Source: Thiomicrorhabdus cannonii (GTDB lineage Bacteria; Pseudomonadota; Gammaproteobacteria; Thiomicrospirales; Thiomicrospiraceae). From it: a stretch of 32,847 bases of DNA. Location: assembly GCF_013391695.1 (NCBI RefSeq), contig NZ_JACBGH010000015.1:1-32847 (forward strand), read 5' to 3'. A program made the translations under genes and the position numbers. The notes under the pieces were generated by a model. It saw only the letters and a list, made by a program, of their open reading frames with translations, was not told the DNA's origin and did no database searches. This document shows, piece after piece, positions 1 to 7,758 of the stretch; position 1 is the stretch's first letter, and each line of letters starts with the position of its first letter.

Positions 1-82
1 GTGTTGAGAGAGCGGTAGAATTTTCGCCCTGAAGATAGCGCTTTGCTATGGTGACTTTTGTATTGCGACTGTATTTGGACAT
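1..82 (-). CDS. IS3-family transposase OrfA, N-terminal fragment (cut by the edge)
   Basis: Reading the minus strand from ATG at 82-80 gives MSKYSRNTKVTIAKRYLQGE followed by NSTALST, then the window ends. This looks like the start of an OrfA helix-turn-helix protein, the DNA-binding subunit that is joined to the OrfB catalytic part by programmed frameshifting in IS3 elements. Only 27 residues are visible. The reading frame is open and begins just inside the terminal repeat, as expected. The family call rests mainly on position next to the IS end and on the matching OrfB end at the right edge. Confidence 0.75.
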   Translation of the reverse strand, partial: MSKYSRNTKVTIAKRYLQGENSTALST

Positions 83-88
83 GAAAAA

Positions 89-118
89 CCCCCAAAGTTG
101 GTGTCCAACATTTGGGGG
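89..118. repeat. Inverted repeat (hairpin) between the IS end and orfA
   Basis: CCCCCAAA (89-96) pairs with TTTGGGGG (111-118), and TTGG (98-101) pairs with CCAA (105-108) around a TGT loop. The hairpin lies immediately before the orfA start codon. Such structures in IS elements can block translation from transcripts that read in from outside; that role is inferred here. Confidence 0.6.
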
Positions 119-126
119 TCACTTCA
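102..126 (-). repeat. IS terminal inverted repeat (transposase-proximal 5' end)
   Basis: On the minus strand this reads TGAAGTGACCCC, then CAAATGTTGGACA. It matches the end at 32722-32745 (TGAAGTGACCCC, then AAAAACTTGGACA) with few differences. It begins with TG, as IS3-family ends do. Confidence 0.8.
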
Positions 127-171
127 CCATGACAATTTCACGCGCGGCTTCAATGTGTAAAAACGTATTTA

Positions 172-1401
172 TTACTGCGGGAGTTTAACGGTCAAATCCT
201 TGACCTTGCGCACCCACGGAGAGATGCCGTAAGTTTCCTTCACCTGCTTGGCGCGTTCCGCGGCATCCGCTTTGTTGGCATAACTGCCGGTAAGCAGTAC
301 ATAACGCACATCATCCAGACGTTTCTGCATCACAATACGGCTATCGCCAATGCCCTTTTGGGCAACCATTTTTTCCAACGCCTGTTTATCCGCCATGCTT
401 GCCAGCTGCAACGTATAATGCTGAGCCGGCTGCTGCTGCAGCCAATTCTCATCCGCACTCAATGCAGGAGCCGACACGCTCGAAGCGTCGACAACGGGCG
501 CGGCAATAGCCTTTTCCGGTTCGGCTGTTTTTGCAACCGGCTGAACCAGCTTTAAAATCGGCTGCGCCATCACCGGTACTTTCGGCTCACTGGGCGCTGC
601 CGGCGAGATAATCGCTTCTGCAGCGTCGGCACGTAGTTCATCGGTTTCTTCGTCAGTTTTAGGCAGAACCTTTACCGCACTGCCACCCTGCAGCAGATGC
701 TGCAAAATCGTTTCCAACTTCTGATCGATGCGCTTTTCCAATTGCGTGGTATAGGCTTTGAGTTTTTCATCAAGAATCGCTTCGGTGACCACCTGGTCGC
801 CAGCGGTTTCAGATTTGACGCTCTCTGTCGGTGCTACAAAAGGTTTTTCAGCCGTTGCAACCACACCCGCATCCAGCCGCTTCAACATCGCCTGCTGCTG
901 CGACTGCATATCTGCCAGCACATTTTCAAGCGAACCGACACGCTCTTCCAGGGCGGCAAACATCTCCGGCTGACCACCACTGGCGAGATTTTTCTGCAAC
1001 TCGTCCATCGACTGCTGCAAGCGCTGCATTTCAGCCTGTGTCTGCTCCTTGACTACTTTGACTTCTTGCAGCTCTTTATTAATGGTCGTGTAGGCGATGT
1101 AGAGCACCCCTAAAATCGTCAACAGCAGCGTCAACAAAATAATCACGCCAAAAAAGGACGTTTTGTTAGAGGTGGGTTTTCGCGGCATCTCCGCGGAAGT
1201 TTGGGCGGTTTGAGACGGTGGGGTTTTTGAAGCGGTGCGCGTGCTGTTGGGCATAATTTCCTCTGCGGCATTCAACCAATCGGAGAGAGAGTGACCTTGC
1301 GCATCATCGGTGCGCGTTGATGAAAGTTGTTGAGCTTGGCTTTCAATCGCCTTGAGCAGTTCGGCGCGTTCCTTTTCCAGATCTGCAATTGTTTGAGCCA
1401 T
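172..1401 (-). CDS. SPOR-domain inner-membrane protein
   Basis: A 409-residue bitopic protein. Residues 1-80 are a polar cytoplasmic part, about 82-106 one transmembrane helix (FFGVIILLTLLLTILGVLY), about 108-185 a Gln/Glu-rich coiled coil, then a Pro/Ala/Val-rich linker, and about 328-403 a SPOR domain starting at HYTLQLAS. SPOR domains bind denuded glycan strands of septal peptidoglycan, so the protein probably acts at the periplasmic face of the division site, as DamX/FtsN-type proteins do. ATG at 1401 is chosen; a TTG 12 bases upstream is possible but sits almost on the AGGT that could serve as ribosome site. It is transcribed away from the 42-residue gene at 1492 and ends 45 bases before the IS. 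The specific ortholog is not identified. Confidence 0.85.
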   Translation of the reverse strand: MAQTIADLEKERAELLKAIESQAQQLSSTRTDDAQGHSLSDWLNAAEEIMPNSTRTASKTPPSQTAQTSAEMPRKPTSNKTSFFGVIILLTLLLTILGVLYIAYTTINKELQEVKVVKEQTQAEMQRLQQSMDELQKNLASGGQPEMFAALEERVGSLENVLADMQSQQQAMLKRLDAGVVATAEKPFVAPTESVKSETAGDQVVTEAILDEKLKAYTTQLEKRIDQKLETILQHLLQGGSAVKVLPKTDEETDELRADAAEAIISPAAPSEPKVPVMAQPILKLVQPVAKTAEPEKAIAAPVVDASSVSAPALSADENWLQQQPAQHYTLQLASMADKQALEKMVAQKGIGDSRIVMQKRLDDVRYVLLTGSYANKADAAERAKQVKETYGISPWVRKVKDLTVKLPQ

Positions 1402-1491
1402 AAAATAAGACAATACCTAAGTCAAAATTGAAATTTATTGTAAAATGCTTTACCACAAAAAGATACATTCGCAACACAGGAATCCGTAAAA

Positions 1492-1620
1492 ATGCCCGAT
1501 TCACAAAGCGTAGGCTCGGCTCTGCTTCTCACCTTTTCACTGCTGACGGTCTCCATTATCGTCGTGGGGTTGGCCATGTGGGCGGTTTATCGATTTTTCC
1601 GCAATAAAGACGATCAATAA
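1492..1620 (+). CDS. 42-residue single-pass membrane peptide
   Basis: ATG at 1492 is preceded by AGGA ten bases upstream, and the frame runs to TAA at 1618. The product starts MPDSQSVGSA, has one strongly hydrophobic segment (about residues 8-32, LLLTFSLLTVSIIVVGLAMW) and ends in a charged cytoplasmic tail RFFRNKDDQ. Length and layout resemble tiny DUF3149-type membrane proteins, but I cannot confirm the family. It is divergent from the SPOR gene and its last 7 bases overlap the end of convergent ychJ. Good start signal, coherent helix and positive-inside tail support a real gene; function unknown. Confidence 0.6.
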   Translation: MPDSQSVGSALLLTFSLLTVSIIVVGLAMWAVYRFFRNKDDQ

Positions 1621-2066
1621 AACTCGCCGTCCACGTAAACCCAATGGCCCTGCTTGTCGCGCTCGAAGCGACTTTTCTCGGTCATGCGAAAACGCTCCAA
1701 CCCTTGCTGAAACTCAGCACAAAAGGTCACCGACCCTTTTTTATCCTTGGCTCTGCCCTTCTGCGTTTGCAGAATCGTCAGCTTTTGCCAGCTCAAATTT
1801 TCCTCAAACGCAATCTCAACAGGCCGGGTCTTCTCTGCCCAGGTTTGCGCCAGATAATCCGCCAACTTCAAGGCATAAGCACTGTAACGCGAGCGCATCA
1901 GTTGCTCGGCGGTTTGCGCCACCGTCAAACCCGCATGCAAGGGGCCGCAGCATTCAGCATAGGATTTACCGCTGCCGCAAGGGCACGGCTTATGCAAAGC
2001 AGTCTCGTCAACCCGATTTGTCAACAACCCGGCCAGATCAGTCGTTTGCTTATCCAAAATGGACAT
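1614..2066 (-). CDS. ychJ: YchJ-family SEC-C motif protein (UPF0225)
   Basis: 150 residues. The SEC-C motif CPCGSGKSYAECC occupies residues 28-40 with four cysteines (28, 30, 39, 40) for zinc binding, followed by the YchJ-typical AEQLMRSRYSAYA and an NTF2-like middle and C-terminal part ending in WVYVDGEFY. The E. coli relative has about 150 residues, so the length is normal. Molecular function in the family is not established. Its ATG lies 14 bases inside the 3' end of the MATE gene, suggesting translational coupling as the last gene of an operon. Its 3' end overlaps the convergent 42-residue gene by 7 bases. A copy of the CAACAGGCCGGG repeat lies inside it (1817-1828), read in a Thr-Arg-Pro-Val frame. 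Confidence 0.92.
   Translation of the reverse strand: MSILDKQTTDLAGLLTNRVDETALHKPCPCGSGKSYAECCGPLHAGLTVAQTAEQLMRSRYSAYALKLADYLAQTWAEKTRPVEIAFEENLSWQKLTILQTQKGRAKDKKGSVTFCAEFQQGLERFRMTEKSRFERDKQGHWVYVDGEFY
1817..1828 (+). repeat. Copy of the CAACAGGCCGGG dispersed motif (inside ychJ)
   Basis: Reads CTCAACAGGCCGGGTC when extended to 1815-1830. It is used here in a different codon frame (T-R-P-V on the minus strand) from the Ala-Gly-Leu frame seen in other genes, which argues against amino-acid composition as the only cause. Confidence 0.6.
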
Positions 2067-3423
2067 TAAATTGCCTTTTTAAACGCCATGCCAACAGAAC
2101 CGCCGCCAAACTCAAGCCGATCACAATCCCCAACCAGAAACCGCTAACGCCAAGCGGCTCCGCCGACAGCCAGTCGGTATAGGCCAACACATAACCGCCG
2201 GCCAAACCGATGATCCAATAACTCAAGAAGGTCACCAGCATCGTCACCCGCGTGTCGTGCAATCCGCGCAAGGCTCCGGCACACGCCACCTGGATGGCAT
2301 CGAACACCTGATACGCCGCCGCATACACCAGTAAAGTCACCGCCACCGCCAACACGGCGTCATCGCTCGAATAGATGCCGACAATCTCGTGCCGGAAAAA
2401 ATACGTCAATAGCGACAAGCTGCCGCCAATCACCAAGGCCGCACCCAAACCGGCATACAGACTCAGCAACATCGCGGCACGGTTATGCGCGCCATAGTGT
2501 TTACCCACCCTGACCGTGATCGCCATCGCCACACTCAACGGCAGCATGAACACCATGGAGGTAAAACTGATTGCCACCTGATGCCCGGCAATCACCTCCA
2601 CACCGAGTTTGACAATAAACAGCGCAATAAAACTGAATAGGCTGACTTCGAACAGCAATGCCAACGAATTGGGAATGCCCAGATTCAAAATATCATTCAT
2701 GCCCGCTTGCCATCTTGGAGCGATACTCTGCCAGCCATGCAAAAAAGGGCGCGTCACAGCGGAGCGGAACACATACAACAATCCCGCGGCAAACATCAAC
2801 CACATGACAATCGCACTGGCCACACCGCACCCCGCCGCGCCCAGTGCCGGAACCGGGCCGTAACCGTAAATAAACAACGCATTGAGCGGAATGTTAAAAA
2901 ACAGCGCCAGAAAACTGATCCACATGGTGGCCTGGGTGGTGCCCAGCCCCTCCCAGAAAAAGCGCAACGCCTGATAAAGCGCAATCCCGGGCAAGCCCCA
3001 TGCAATATAAAACAGGTAGTCGCTGGTGAGTTGAAAAACGTTGGGAGAGAGATCAAGCCAGCGCAACAGCCCGTCAAGGTTCAGCATGACTAGAACCGAA
3101 ACAGCGCCCAGCGGCAGCGCCAACCACAAGCCCTGTTGCAGATAAACCCGGATCGCATCGGCGTTACCGGCGCCCTCCTGCTTGGAGATCAGCGGCGTCA
3201 ACGCCAGCAGAACGCCGGTCGAGAAGATAAAGACCGGCAACATGATATTGGAACCCAGACCAATGGCCGCCAGATCGTCCGTGCCCACCCAGCCGGACAT
3301 GATCGTGTCCACAAACCCCAGTGCCGTCAGTGCCAGCTGTGCAAAAAAGATCGGCAACGCCAGTTTGAATAAAAGCCGTAATTCGCTCTGGAGCTGTTTG
3401 CCGGAAAAAGGAATGGCACTCAT
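2050..3423 (-). CDS. MATE-family multidrug/cation antiporter (NorM-like)
   Basis: 457 residues, almost wholly hydrophobic with about 12 predicted transmembrane helices in two MatE halves. The N-terminal half begins LALPIFFAQLALTALGFVDT and continues IMSGWVGTDDLAAIGLGSN, typical of NorM/DinF-type exporters that use an Na+ or H+ gradient to expel cationic drugs from the inner membrane. ATG at 3423 is preferred; a TTG 12 bases upstream overlaps the previous gene. It follows the small membrane-protein gene by 8 bases and overlaps ychJ by 17 bases, so it is in the alr-nudF operon. Substrate cannot be told from sequence. Confidence 0.9.
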   Translation of the reverse strand: MSAIPFSGKQLQSELRLLFKLALPIFFAQLALTALGFVDTIMSGWVGTDDLAAIGLGSNIMLPVFIFSTGVLLALTPLISKQEGAGNADAIRVYLQQGLWLALPLGAVSVLVMLNLDGLLRWLDLSPNVFQLTSDYLFYIAWGLPGIALYQALRFFWEGLGTTQATMWISFLALFFNIPLNALFIYGYGPVPALGAAGCGVASAIVMWLMFAAGLLYVFRSAVTRPFLHGWQSIAPRWQAGMNDILNLGIPNSLALLFEVSLFSFIALFIVKLGVEVIAGHQVAISFTSMVFMLPLSVAMAITVRVGKHYGAHNRAAMLLSLYAGLGAALVIGGSLSLLTYFFRHEIVGIYSSDDAVLAVAVTLLVYAAAYQVFDAIQVACAGALRGLHDTRVTMLVTFLSYWIIGLAGGYVLAYTDWLSAEPLGVSGFWLGIVIGLSLAAVLLAWRLKRQFNVHFG

Positions 3424-3431
3424 ACAAAATG

Positions 3432-3851
3432 TCAAAAAGGTCGAGAAGACGAATCTTCCGACTTTTTAGCAGAGCGTTTGGCAGACTCCGACGATTCGGC
3501 TTGACTGCCATCCTGCCAATAGTCACTGCCGAACTCCGTTTCCTGCTCAGTCAAGTCATGATGCTCTGCACCCGCTGGCACTACGGGCATAACCGCCTGC
3601 GGAAAGAGCGCGATAATGAGCAGCTTAAAAGACCAATAGACCGTGGCATAAACCACCACCGCCAACATCAACACCAGCGGGATGCCCAGCAGCAAATCCA
3701 CCAAAATCGCGTCGCCTGCCAACAGCTTGAACCACAGCTCCTTTTCCACAAAGCTGAAATACAGCCACGCCAGCACCGCCAGCCAACTCAACATGACGCC
3801 GATGCGGTTAACCGACGGCTGCAAAACACTGTTTCTAAACAGACATAACAT
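3432..3851 (-). CDS. Small two-helix membrane protein, unknown function
   Basis: 139 residues. Two hydrophobic segments at about 17-36 (IGVMLSWLAVLAWLYFSF) and 51-80 (LLLGIPLVLMLAVVVYATVY) are followed by a hydrophilic Glu/Ser-rich tail of about 50 residues ending KKSEDSSSRPF. No family recognised. ATG at 3851 opens the frame 14 bases after the nudF stop, and the stop lies 8 bases before the MATE start, so it is a middle gene of the operon. It may work with either neighbour, but nothing in the sequence shows this. Confidence 0.7.
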   Translation of the reverse strand: MLCLFRNSVLQPSVNRIGVMLSWLAVLAWLYFSFVEKELWFKLLAGDAILVDLLLGIPLVLMLAVVVYATVYWSFKLLIIALFPQAVMPVVPAGAEHHDLTEQETEFGSDYWQDGSQAESSESAKRSAKKSEDSSSRPF

Positions 3852-3865
3852 ATGAATTTCTCGAA

Positions 3866-4492
3866 CTATTCCGCGCTATGGGCGGACAATTTCTGGAAGA
3901 ACAGCCACTGCAGGGCGATAATCGTGCTGGCCACATTATAGCCGCCGGTCAGCAAGCGTCTTTTGGCCTGTGCAAACGGCACCTTCAGGATTTTGATATC
4001 TTCATTATCCTCAGGCAAACCTGCAAAATCGGCCAATAGCGTGCTGTCGACCTCGGCAGCAAACAGATGCAGTATTTCGTCGCTGCCGCCGGGGCTCGGA
4101 TAAAACTCGCAGATAAATTCGACATCCGCAATCTCGATTCCTGCCTCTTCGATCGCCTCGCGGCGCGCCGCCATCTCAGGCGTTTCTCCCGAATCGATCA
4201 TGCCCGCAACCGGCTCCAACAACCAGGCCTGTTGGTTTTGTTGATGATGCATGGCGCGCGTCAAGGCCCCGGCACGGCACTGCTCTATCAGCACCACTAC
4301 TTCGCGAGACCGATCATACAGCAACAGAACCGCAGCTTCACCGCGCCCAAAGAGTTCGCGGCGGATCGTATCGGTCCAACCGCCTTGATAAAGCGTATGC
4401 TTGAATTCGATCAGATCGATCTTAAAAAATCCGTCGTAACCGCTATTGATGGAATTGATTTTAAAGGACTTGTCATGCTGTTGTTGCGCCAT
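3866..4492 (-). CDS. nudF: NUDIX hydrolase, probable ADP-ribose pyrophosphatase
   Basis: 208 residues. The complete Nudix box (G x5 E x7 REUxEExGU) spans residues 97-119: Gly97, Glu103, Arg111-Glu112, Glu115-Glu116 and Gly118. It is followed by FYPSPGGSDEILHLF, the loop typical of ADP-ribose pyrophosphatases of the NudF/YqiE branch. The enzyme would split ADP-ribose into AMP and ribose 5-phosphate with Mg2+. ATG at 4492 is chosen because AAGGA lies about seven bases upstream; an in-frame TTG at 4516 would overlap alr. The gene starts 10 bases after alr. Substrate preference within the Nudix family is inferred from the loop and length. Confidence 0.9.
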   Translation of the reverse strand: MAQQQHDKSFKINSINSGYDGFFKIDLIEFKHTLYQGGWTDTIRRELFGRGEAAVLLLYDRSREVVVLIEQCRAGALTRAMHHQQNQQAWLLEPVAGMIDSGETPEMAARREAIEEAGIEIADVEFICEFYPSPGGSDEILHLFAAEVDSTLLADFAGLPEDNEDIKILKVPFAQAKRRLLTGGYNVASTIIALQWLFFQKLSAHSAE

Positions 4493-4502
4493 CCTGGTTC
4501 CT

Positions 4503-5576
4503 TTATTGCACTTCAATCATGGGGACGCGCTGCGTCACGCCGCACAACAACTCATAACCGATGGTGCCGGCATAGCGGGCAATCTCATCCACACTCAACT
4601 CCGCTACCCCCCACAGAATCGCCTCGTCGCCGATCTTCACCTCGTCAGCACAATCCGTCAGATCCACACAGATCATGTCCATCGACACCCGTCCGATCAG
4701 CGACATCCGCTGTCCGCGGATCAACACCGGCGTGCCTGTCGGTGCGTGACGCGGATAACCGTCACCGTAACCGATGGCGACAATGCCAACGAAGGTGTCG
4801 CGTTGCGCCTGCCAGGTATTGCCGTAACCGACATACCCGCCCTGCTTAACCCATTTTAGGGCGGTGATCTCCGACACCAGCTTCATAACCGGCTGCAACG
4901 CCGGCTCGCACAGCTCGCAACCACCGGCACCGTACAGCATGATCCCCGGCCGCACCCATTCATAATGCGAGACCGGATAGTTCTGAAGCCCGGCAGAATT
5001 GGCAATACTTCGCGGAAAATCAAAATCTTGCGTGGCATTATTGAAGCAATCAAACTGTTGTCGGGTAAAGGTGTCGGACTCATCCGCCGAGGCAAAATGC
5101 GACATCAGATGCAGCTGAAACGCCTTGCCGCTCGACTGCAAACGTTCGATAACCTGCGGCAGCACCTCGGGATCGAACCCCAGACGATGCATCCCGGTAT
5201 CGATCTTGATCCAAACGTTTAGCGAGCTCTGATGCGGCGAGTCCAACAGCCACTCTACCTGATGCCAGGCATGCACCACCAAATCCAGGCGATGCTGATG
5301 CAGCAGCGGAATTTCGGCAGAGCTGAACAATCCCTCTAGCAACAGAATGCGGTGCAGAAACCCCTTTTGGCGCAATACGATCGCCTCGTCGATCGAAGCC
5401 ACGCCAAAACCGTCTGCCGCGCTGAACTGATGGGCGACACGGGTTACACCGTGACCGTATCCATTGGCTTTTAAAACCGCCAATACCTTGGAATGCGGTG
5501 CGAGAGTCTTAACCACCTGCAAATTGTGACGCAAGGCAGGCAAATGAATATACGCTTTAGCGGGACGGTACATCAT
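4503..5576 (-). CDS. alr: Alanine racemase (PLP-dependent)
   Basis: Interconverts L- and D-alanine for peptidoglycan. The 357-residue protein has the PLP-binding lysine in VLKANGYGHG (Lys36), the catalytic tyrosine in YVGYGNTW (Tyr251) and the GRVSMDM segment of the C-terminal beta domain. Length matches the family. Two adjacent ATG codons (5576 and 5573) can start it, 6 bases after the dnaB stop, so it is co-transcribed with dnaB, as in many gammaproteobacteria. Its downstream partners nudF, a membrane protein and a MATE pump follow with very short spacers. Confidence 0.96.
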   Translation of the reverse strand: MMYRPAKAYIHLPALRHNLQVVKTLAPHSKVLAVLKANGYGHGVTRVAHQFSAADGFGVASIDEAIVLRQKGFLHRILLLEGLFSSAEIPLLHQHRLDLVVHAWHQVEWLLDSPHQSSLNVWIKIDTGMHRLGFDPEVLPQVIERLQSSGKAFQLHLMSHFASADESDTFTRQQFDCFNNATQDFDFPRSIANSAGLQNYPVSHYEWVRPGIMLYGAGGCELCEPALQPVMKLVSEITALKWVKQGGYVGYGNTWQAQRDTFVGIVAIGYGDGYPRHAPTGTPVLIRGQRMSLIGRVSMDMICVDLTDCADEVKIGDEAILWGVAELSVDEIARYAGTIGYELLCGVTQRVPMIEVQ

Positions 5577-5582
5577 ACGGGA

Positions 5583-7046
5583 TTAATACTGCGCCTCTTC
5601 AGGCACGTAGGCCGCATGATTCTCGAAACGGGTATATTCGCCGATAAACGTCAGACGCACGGTTCCCAGCGCACCATTACGGTGTTTACCCAGGATGATT
5701 TCGGCAATCCCTTTGTCTTCCGACTCTTTGTTATAGACCTCATCGCGGTAGATGAAAATAATCAAGTCGGCATCCTGCTCGATTGCACCCGATTCACGCA
5801 GATCCGACATAACCGGACGTTTGTTGGGGCGCTGCTCCAAACTGCGGTTGAGCTGTGACAGCGCAATCACCGGAATCTCCAGCTCCTTCGCCAAAGCCTT
5901 CAGGCCGCGCGAAATCTCGGAAATCTCGTTAACCCGGTTTTCGACCCCGGCGGAACCGCGCATCAGCTGCAAGTAATCCACCACAATCAGTCCCAATCCG
6001 GTGACTTTAGACTCCGGATTTTCGACACCCGCCTCAATCGCCTCTTTGCGCTGTAAATCACGCACATCCTTGTCGATGCGGCGTGCACGGGCGCGCAAAT
6101 CGCTGATCATCAGGGCCGGCGTATCATCGATATACACCTTGGCCTGCGACAGAATCTGGATGGCTTTGTTCAGTTTTGGCCAATCATCGTTGCTGAGCTT
6201 GCCGGTACGCATGCGCCCCGCGTCGATGCGGCCGATGGAGCTGATCATACGCATCGCCAGGGATTCACCCGGCATCTCCATACTGAACACCGCCACCGGC
6301 GTGCCGTTTTTGGTGGCGATATTCTCGGCCATGTTCATCGAGAAGGTGGTTTTACCCATCGACGGACGCCCGGCGACGATAATCAGGTCGCCCTTCTGCA
6401 AACCGGAGGTAATCTCGTCGAACTCCGTCAAATGGGTAGCCTGGCCGGTAATAGTGCCTTCGGTGTTAAAGAGTTCGTCGATCTTATTGATGGCCGCTTC
6501 CAGCAGCATATCCATCGTCTTGTATTGACGCTGCTTGCCTTCACCGTGTTCGGCGATTGCCATAATCTTGGATTCGGCATAATCAAGCACTTCGCGAATA
6601 TCTTTACCCTGCGGAAAATAAGCGGTTTCGGCCACTTCGTTGCTGGCCTGGATCAGATTACGCAGGATCGCCTTGTCGCGCACAATCTGCGCGTAATAGA
6701 GAATGTTGGCCGCACCCGGCGTGTTTTTAACCAGGTCTGCCAGATAAGCTTTGTCGCCGGCCAATTCAAGCTGCCCGACAGAGGAGAGATGCTCGACCAA
6801 CGTCACCAGATCGCAGGGACGGTTATTGCGGTTTAATTCGACAATGGCGGAATAGATCGCCTTATGCTGCTGGGTGTAAAAATCGGATTGGTTGACAATC
6901 ACCGAAACATCTTCAAACGCGTCCTTGGCCAACATCAGACCACCGAGCACGGACTGTTCTGCTTCTATCGAATGTGGCGGCACCTTGAACGACATCTCAG
7001 CCGTCTGACCGGTTGGCGCAATAGACTTAACATTACTGGAACTCAT
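5583..7046 (-). CDS. dnaB: Replicative DNA helicase DnaB
   Basis: Hexameric 5'-3' helicase of the replication fork. 487 residues: N-terminal DnaB domain (about 23-125, starting PPHSIEAEQSVLGGLM), linker, and RecA-like C-terminal domain with Walker A GRPSMGKT (226-233), the Walker B region LGLIVVDYLQLM and the SREISEISRGLKALAKEL-like motif (here NEISEISRGLKALAKEL). No intein is present, although dnaB is a frequent intein host. It is slightly longer than the E. coli protein because of a polar N-terminal tail. It is the first gene after the rplI terminator and heads the alr operon. Confidence 0.97.
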   Translation of the reverse strand: MSSSNVKSIAPTGQTAEMSFKVPPHSIEAEQSVLGGLMLAKDAFEDVSVIVNQSDFYTQQHKAIYSAIVELNRNNRPCDLVTLVEHLSSVGQLELAGDKAYLADLVKNTPGAANILYYAQIVRDKAILRNLIQASNEVAETAYFPQGKDIREVLDYAESKIMAIAEHGEGKQRQYKTMDMLLEAAINKIDELFNTEGTITGQATHLTEFDEITSGLQKGDLIIVAGRPSMGKTTFSMNMAENIATKNGTPVAVFSMEMPGESLAMRMISSIGRIDAGRMRTGKLSNDDWPKLNKAIQILSQAKVYIDDTPALMISDLRARARRIDKDVRDLQRKEAIEAGVENPESKVTGLGLIVVDYLQLMRGSAGVENRVNEISEISRGLKALAKELEIPVIALSQLNRSLEQRPNKRPVMSDLRESGAIEQDADLIIFIYRDEVYNKESEDKGIAEIILGKHRNGALGTVRLTFIGEYTRFENHAAYVPEEAQY

Positions 7047-7085
7047 AGCAATAACAAAGACTCATCCACAAAACAACGAGGGATT

Positions 7086-7091
7086 ATTATA
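7086..7091 (-). promoter_or_regulatory. -10 box of a probable dnaB promoter
   Basis: The minus strand reads CGCTATAATAATCC, a perfect TATAAT about 40 bases upstream of the dnaB ATG and downstream of the rplI terminator. No good -35 hexamer is found at 17 bases (CGCAAT), so it would be weak or activator-dependent. Confidence 0.5.
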
Positions 7092-7189
7092 GCGGAATAT
7101 AAACGTGGATTGCGCTTATTGAATAAAGGCATTTTGAATAGCCATATTGAAATAAACGACGTTAAAACGGCAAAAAAACCGCAAAAAAA

Positions 7190-7206
7190 ACTCAACAGGC
7201 CGGGTA
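7190..7206 (+). repeat. Intergenic copy of the ACTCAACAGGCCGGGTA motif
   Basis: A single copy with a long A-rich 5' flank lies between the rplI terminator and the dnaB promoter, outside any gene. It is identical over 17 bases to the left arm of the terminator at 24429-24486. Confidence 0.7.
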
Positions 7207-7225
7207 TCTGACTAAAGAACGGACA

Positions 7226-7261
7226 TAAAAAAAGCGGTGACTTTAAAAAGTCACCGCTTTT
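7226..7261 (-). terminator. Intrinsic terminator of the rpsF-rpsR-rplI operon
   Basis: AAAGCGGTGACTTT (7231-7244) and AAAGTCACCGCTTT (7247-7260) form a perfect stem. On the minus strand the stem is followed by a run of seven T. It lies 27 bases after the rplI stop; T tracts on both sides would allow some action in the other direction too. Confidence 0.9.
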
Positions 7262-7287
7262 ATCAGGCCAGGTTTTCGCTTAAAAAA

Positions 7288-7740
7288 TTAAGCTTGAACG
7301 CCTTTCACTTCAACTGTGATTGAAGCCACTACGTCGGTGTGCAGCTGCACGTCGATTTCGTAAGTACCGATGTGGCGCAGAGCACCTTCCGGCATACGAA
7401 CATTGCGACGCTCAACTTCAAAACCTGCTGCTGCCAATGCATCAGCGATGTCTTGCGTACCCACAGAACCGAACAGTTTGCCTTCATCACCGGCAACTGA
7501 TTCGATAGTGATCACTTGACCATTCAGGTTTTCGTAAACGCCTTGAGCCACAGCCAACTGTGCTGCTGCTGCTTTTTCAAGTTCAGCACGCATTGCATCA
7601 AATTGTGCTACGTTCTCTTTTGTTGCTGGCTTCGCTTTACCCTGAGGAATCAGGAAGTTACGCGCATAACCAGCTTTAACTGAAACTTGGTCACCCAACG
7701 TGCCCAGGTTTTGTACTTTTTCAAGCAGAATAACATTCAT
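7288..7740 (-). CDS. rplI: 50S ribosomal protein L9
   Basis: 150 residues, the usual length. Starts [20 protein letters not shown] with the conserved N-terminal rRNA-binding domain ([13 protein letters not shown]), a long connecting helix and the C-terminal domain. It is the last gene of the rpsF operon and is followed by a strong terminator. Base usage shifts toward the codon preferences of highly expressed genes compared with its neighbours. Confidence 0.98.
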   Translation of the reverse strand: MNVILLEKVQNLGTLGDQVSVKAGYARNFLIPQGKAKPATKENVAQFDAMRAELEKAAAAQLAVAQGVYENLNGQVITIESVAGDEGKLFGSVGTQDIADALAAAGFEVERRNVRMPEGALRHIGTYEIDVQLHTDVVASITVEVKGVQA

Positions 7741-7758
7741 GGTTAAAACCTCTTCATT

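Larger units (their letters stand above)
1..126 (-). mobile_element. IS3-family insertion sequence, 5' end, cut by the window edge
   Basis: The 5' end of an IS read on the minus strand. Its terminal inverted repeat starts at 126 with TGAAGTGACCCCC and resembles the opposite IS end at 32722 (TGAAGTGACCCC). Inside it lies the start of a transposase orfA. The group (IS150-like within IS3) is inferred from the orfA start here and the orfB end at the right edge. The element sits 45 bases beyond the stop codon of the SPOR-domain gene, so it does not interrupt a gene visible here. The rest is outside the window, so completeness and target duplication cannot be judged. Confidence 0.85.

Noticed and set aside
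4224-4237. CAGGCCTGTTGG near nudF as a further motif copy
   Set aside because: Its reverse complement CCAACAGGCCTG lacks the GCCGG end, so it was not counted.
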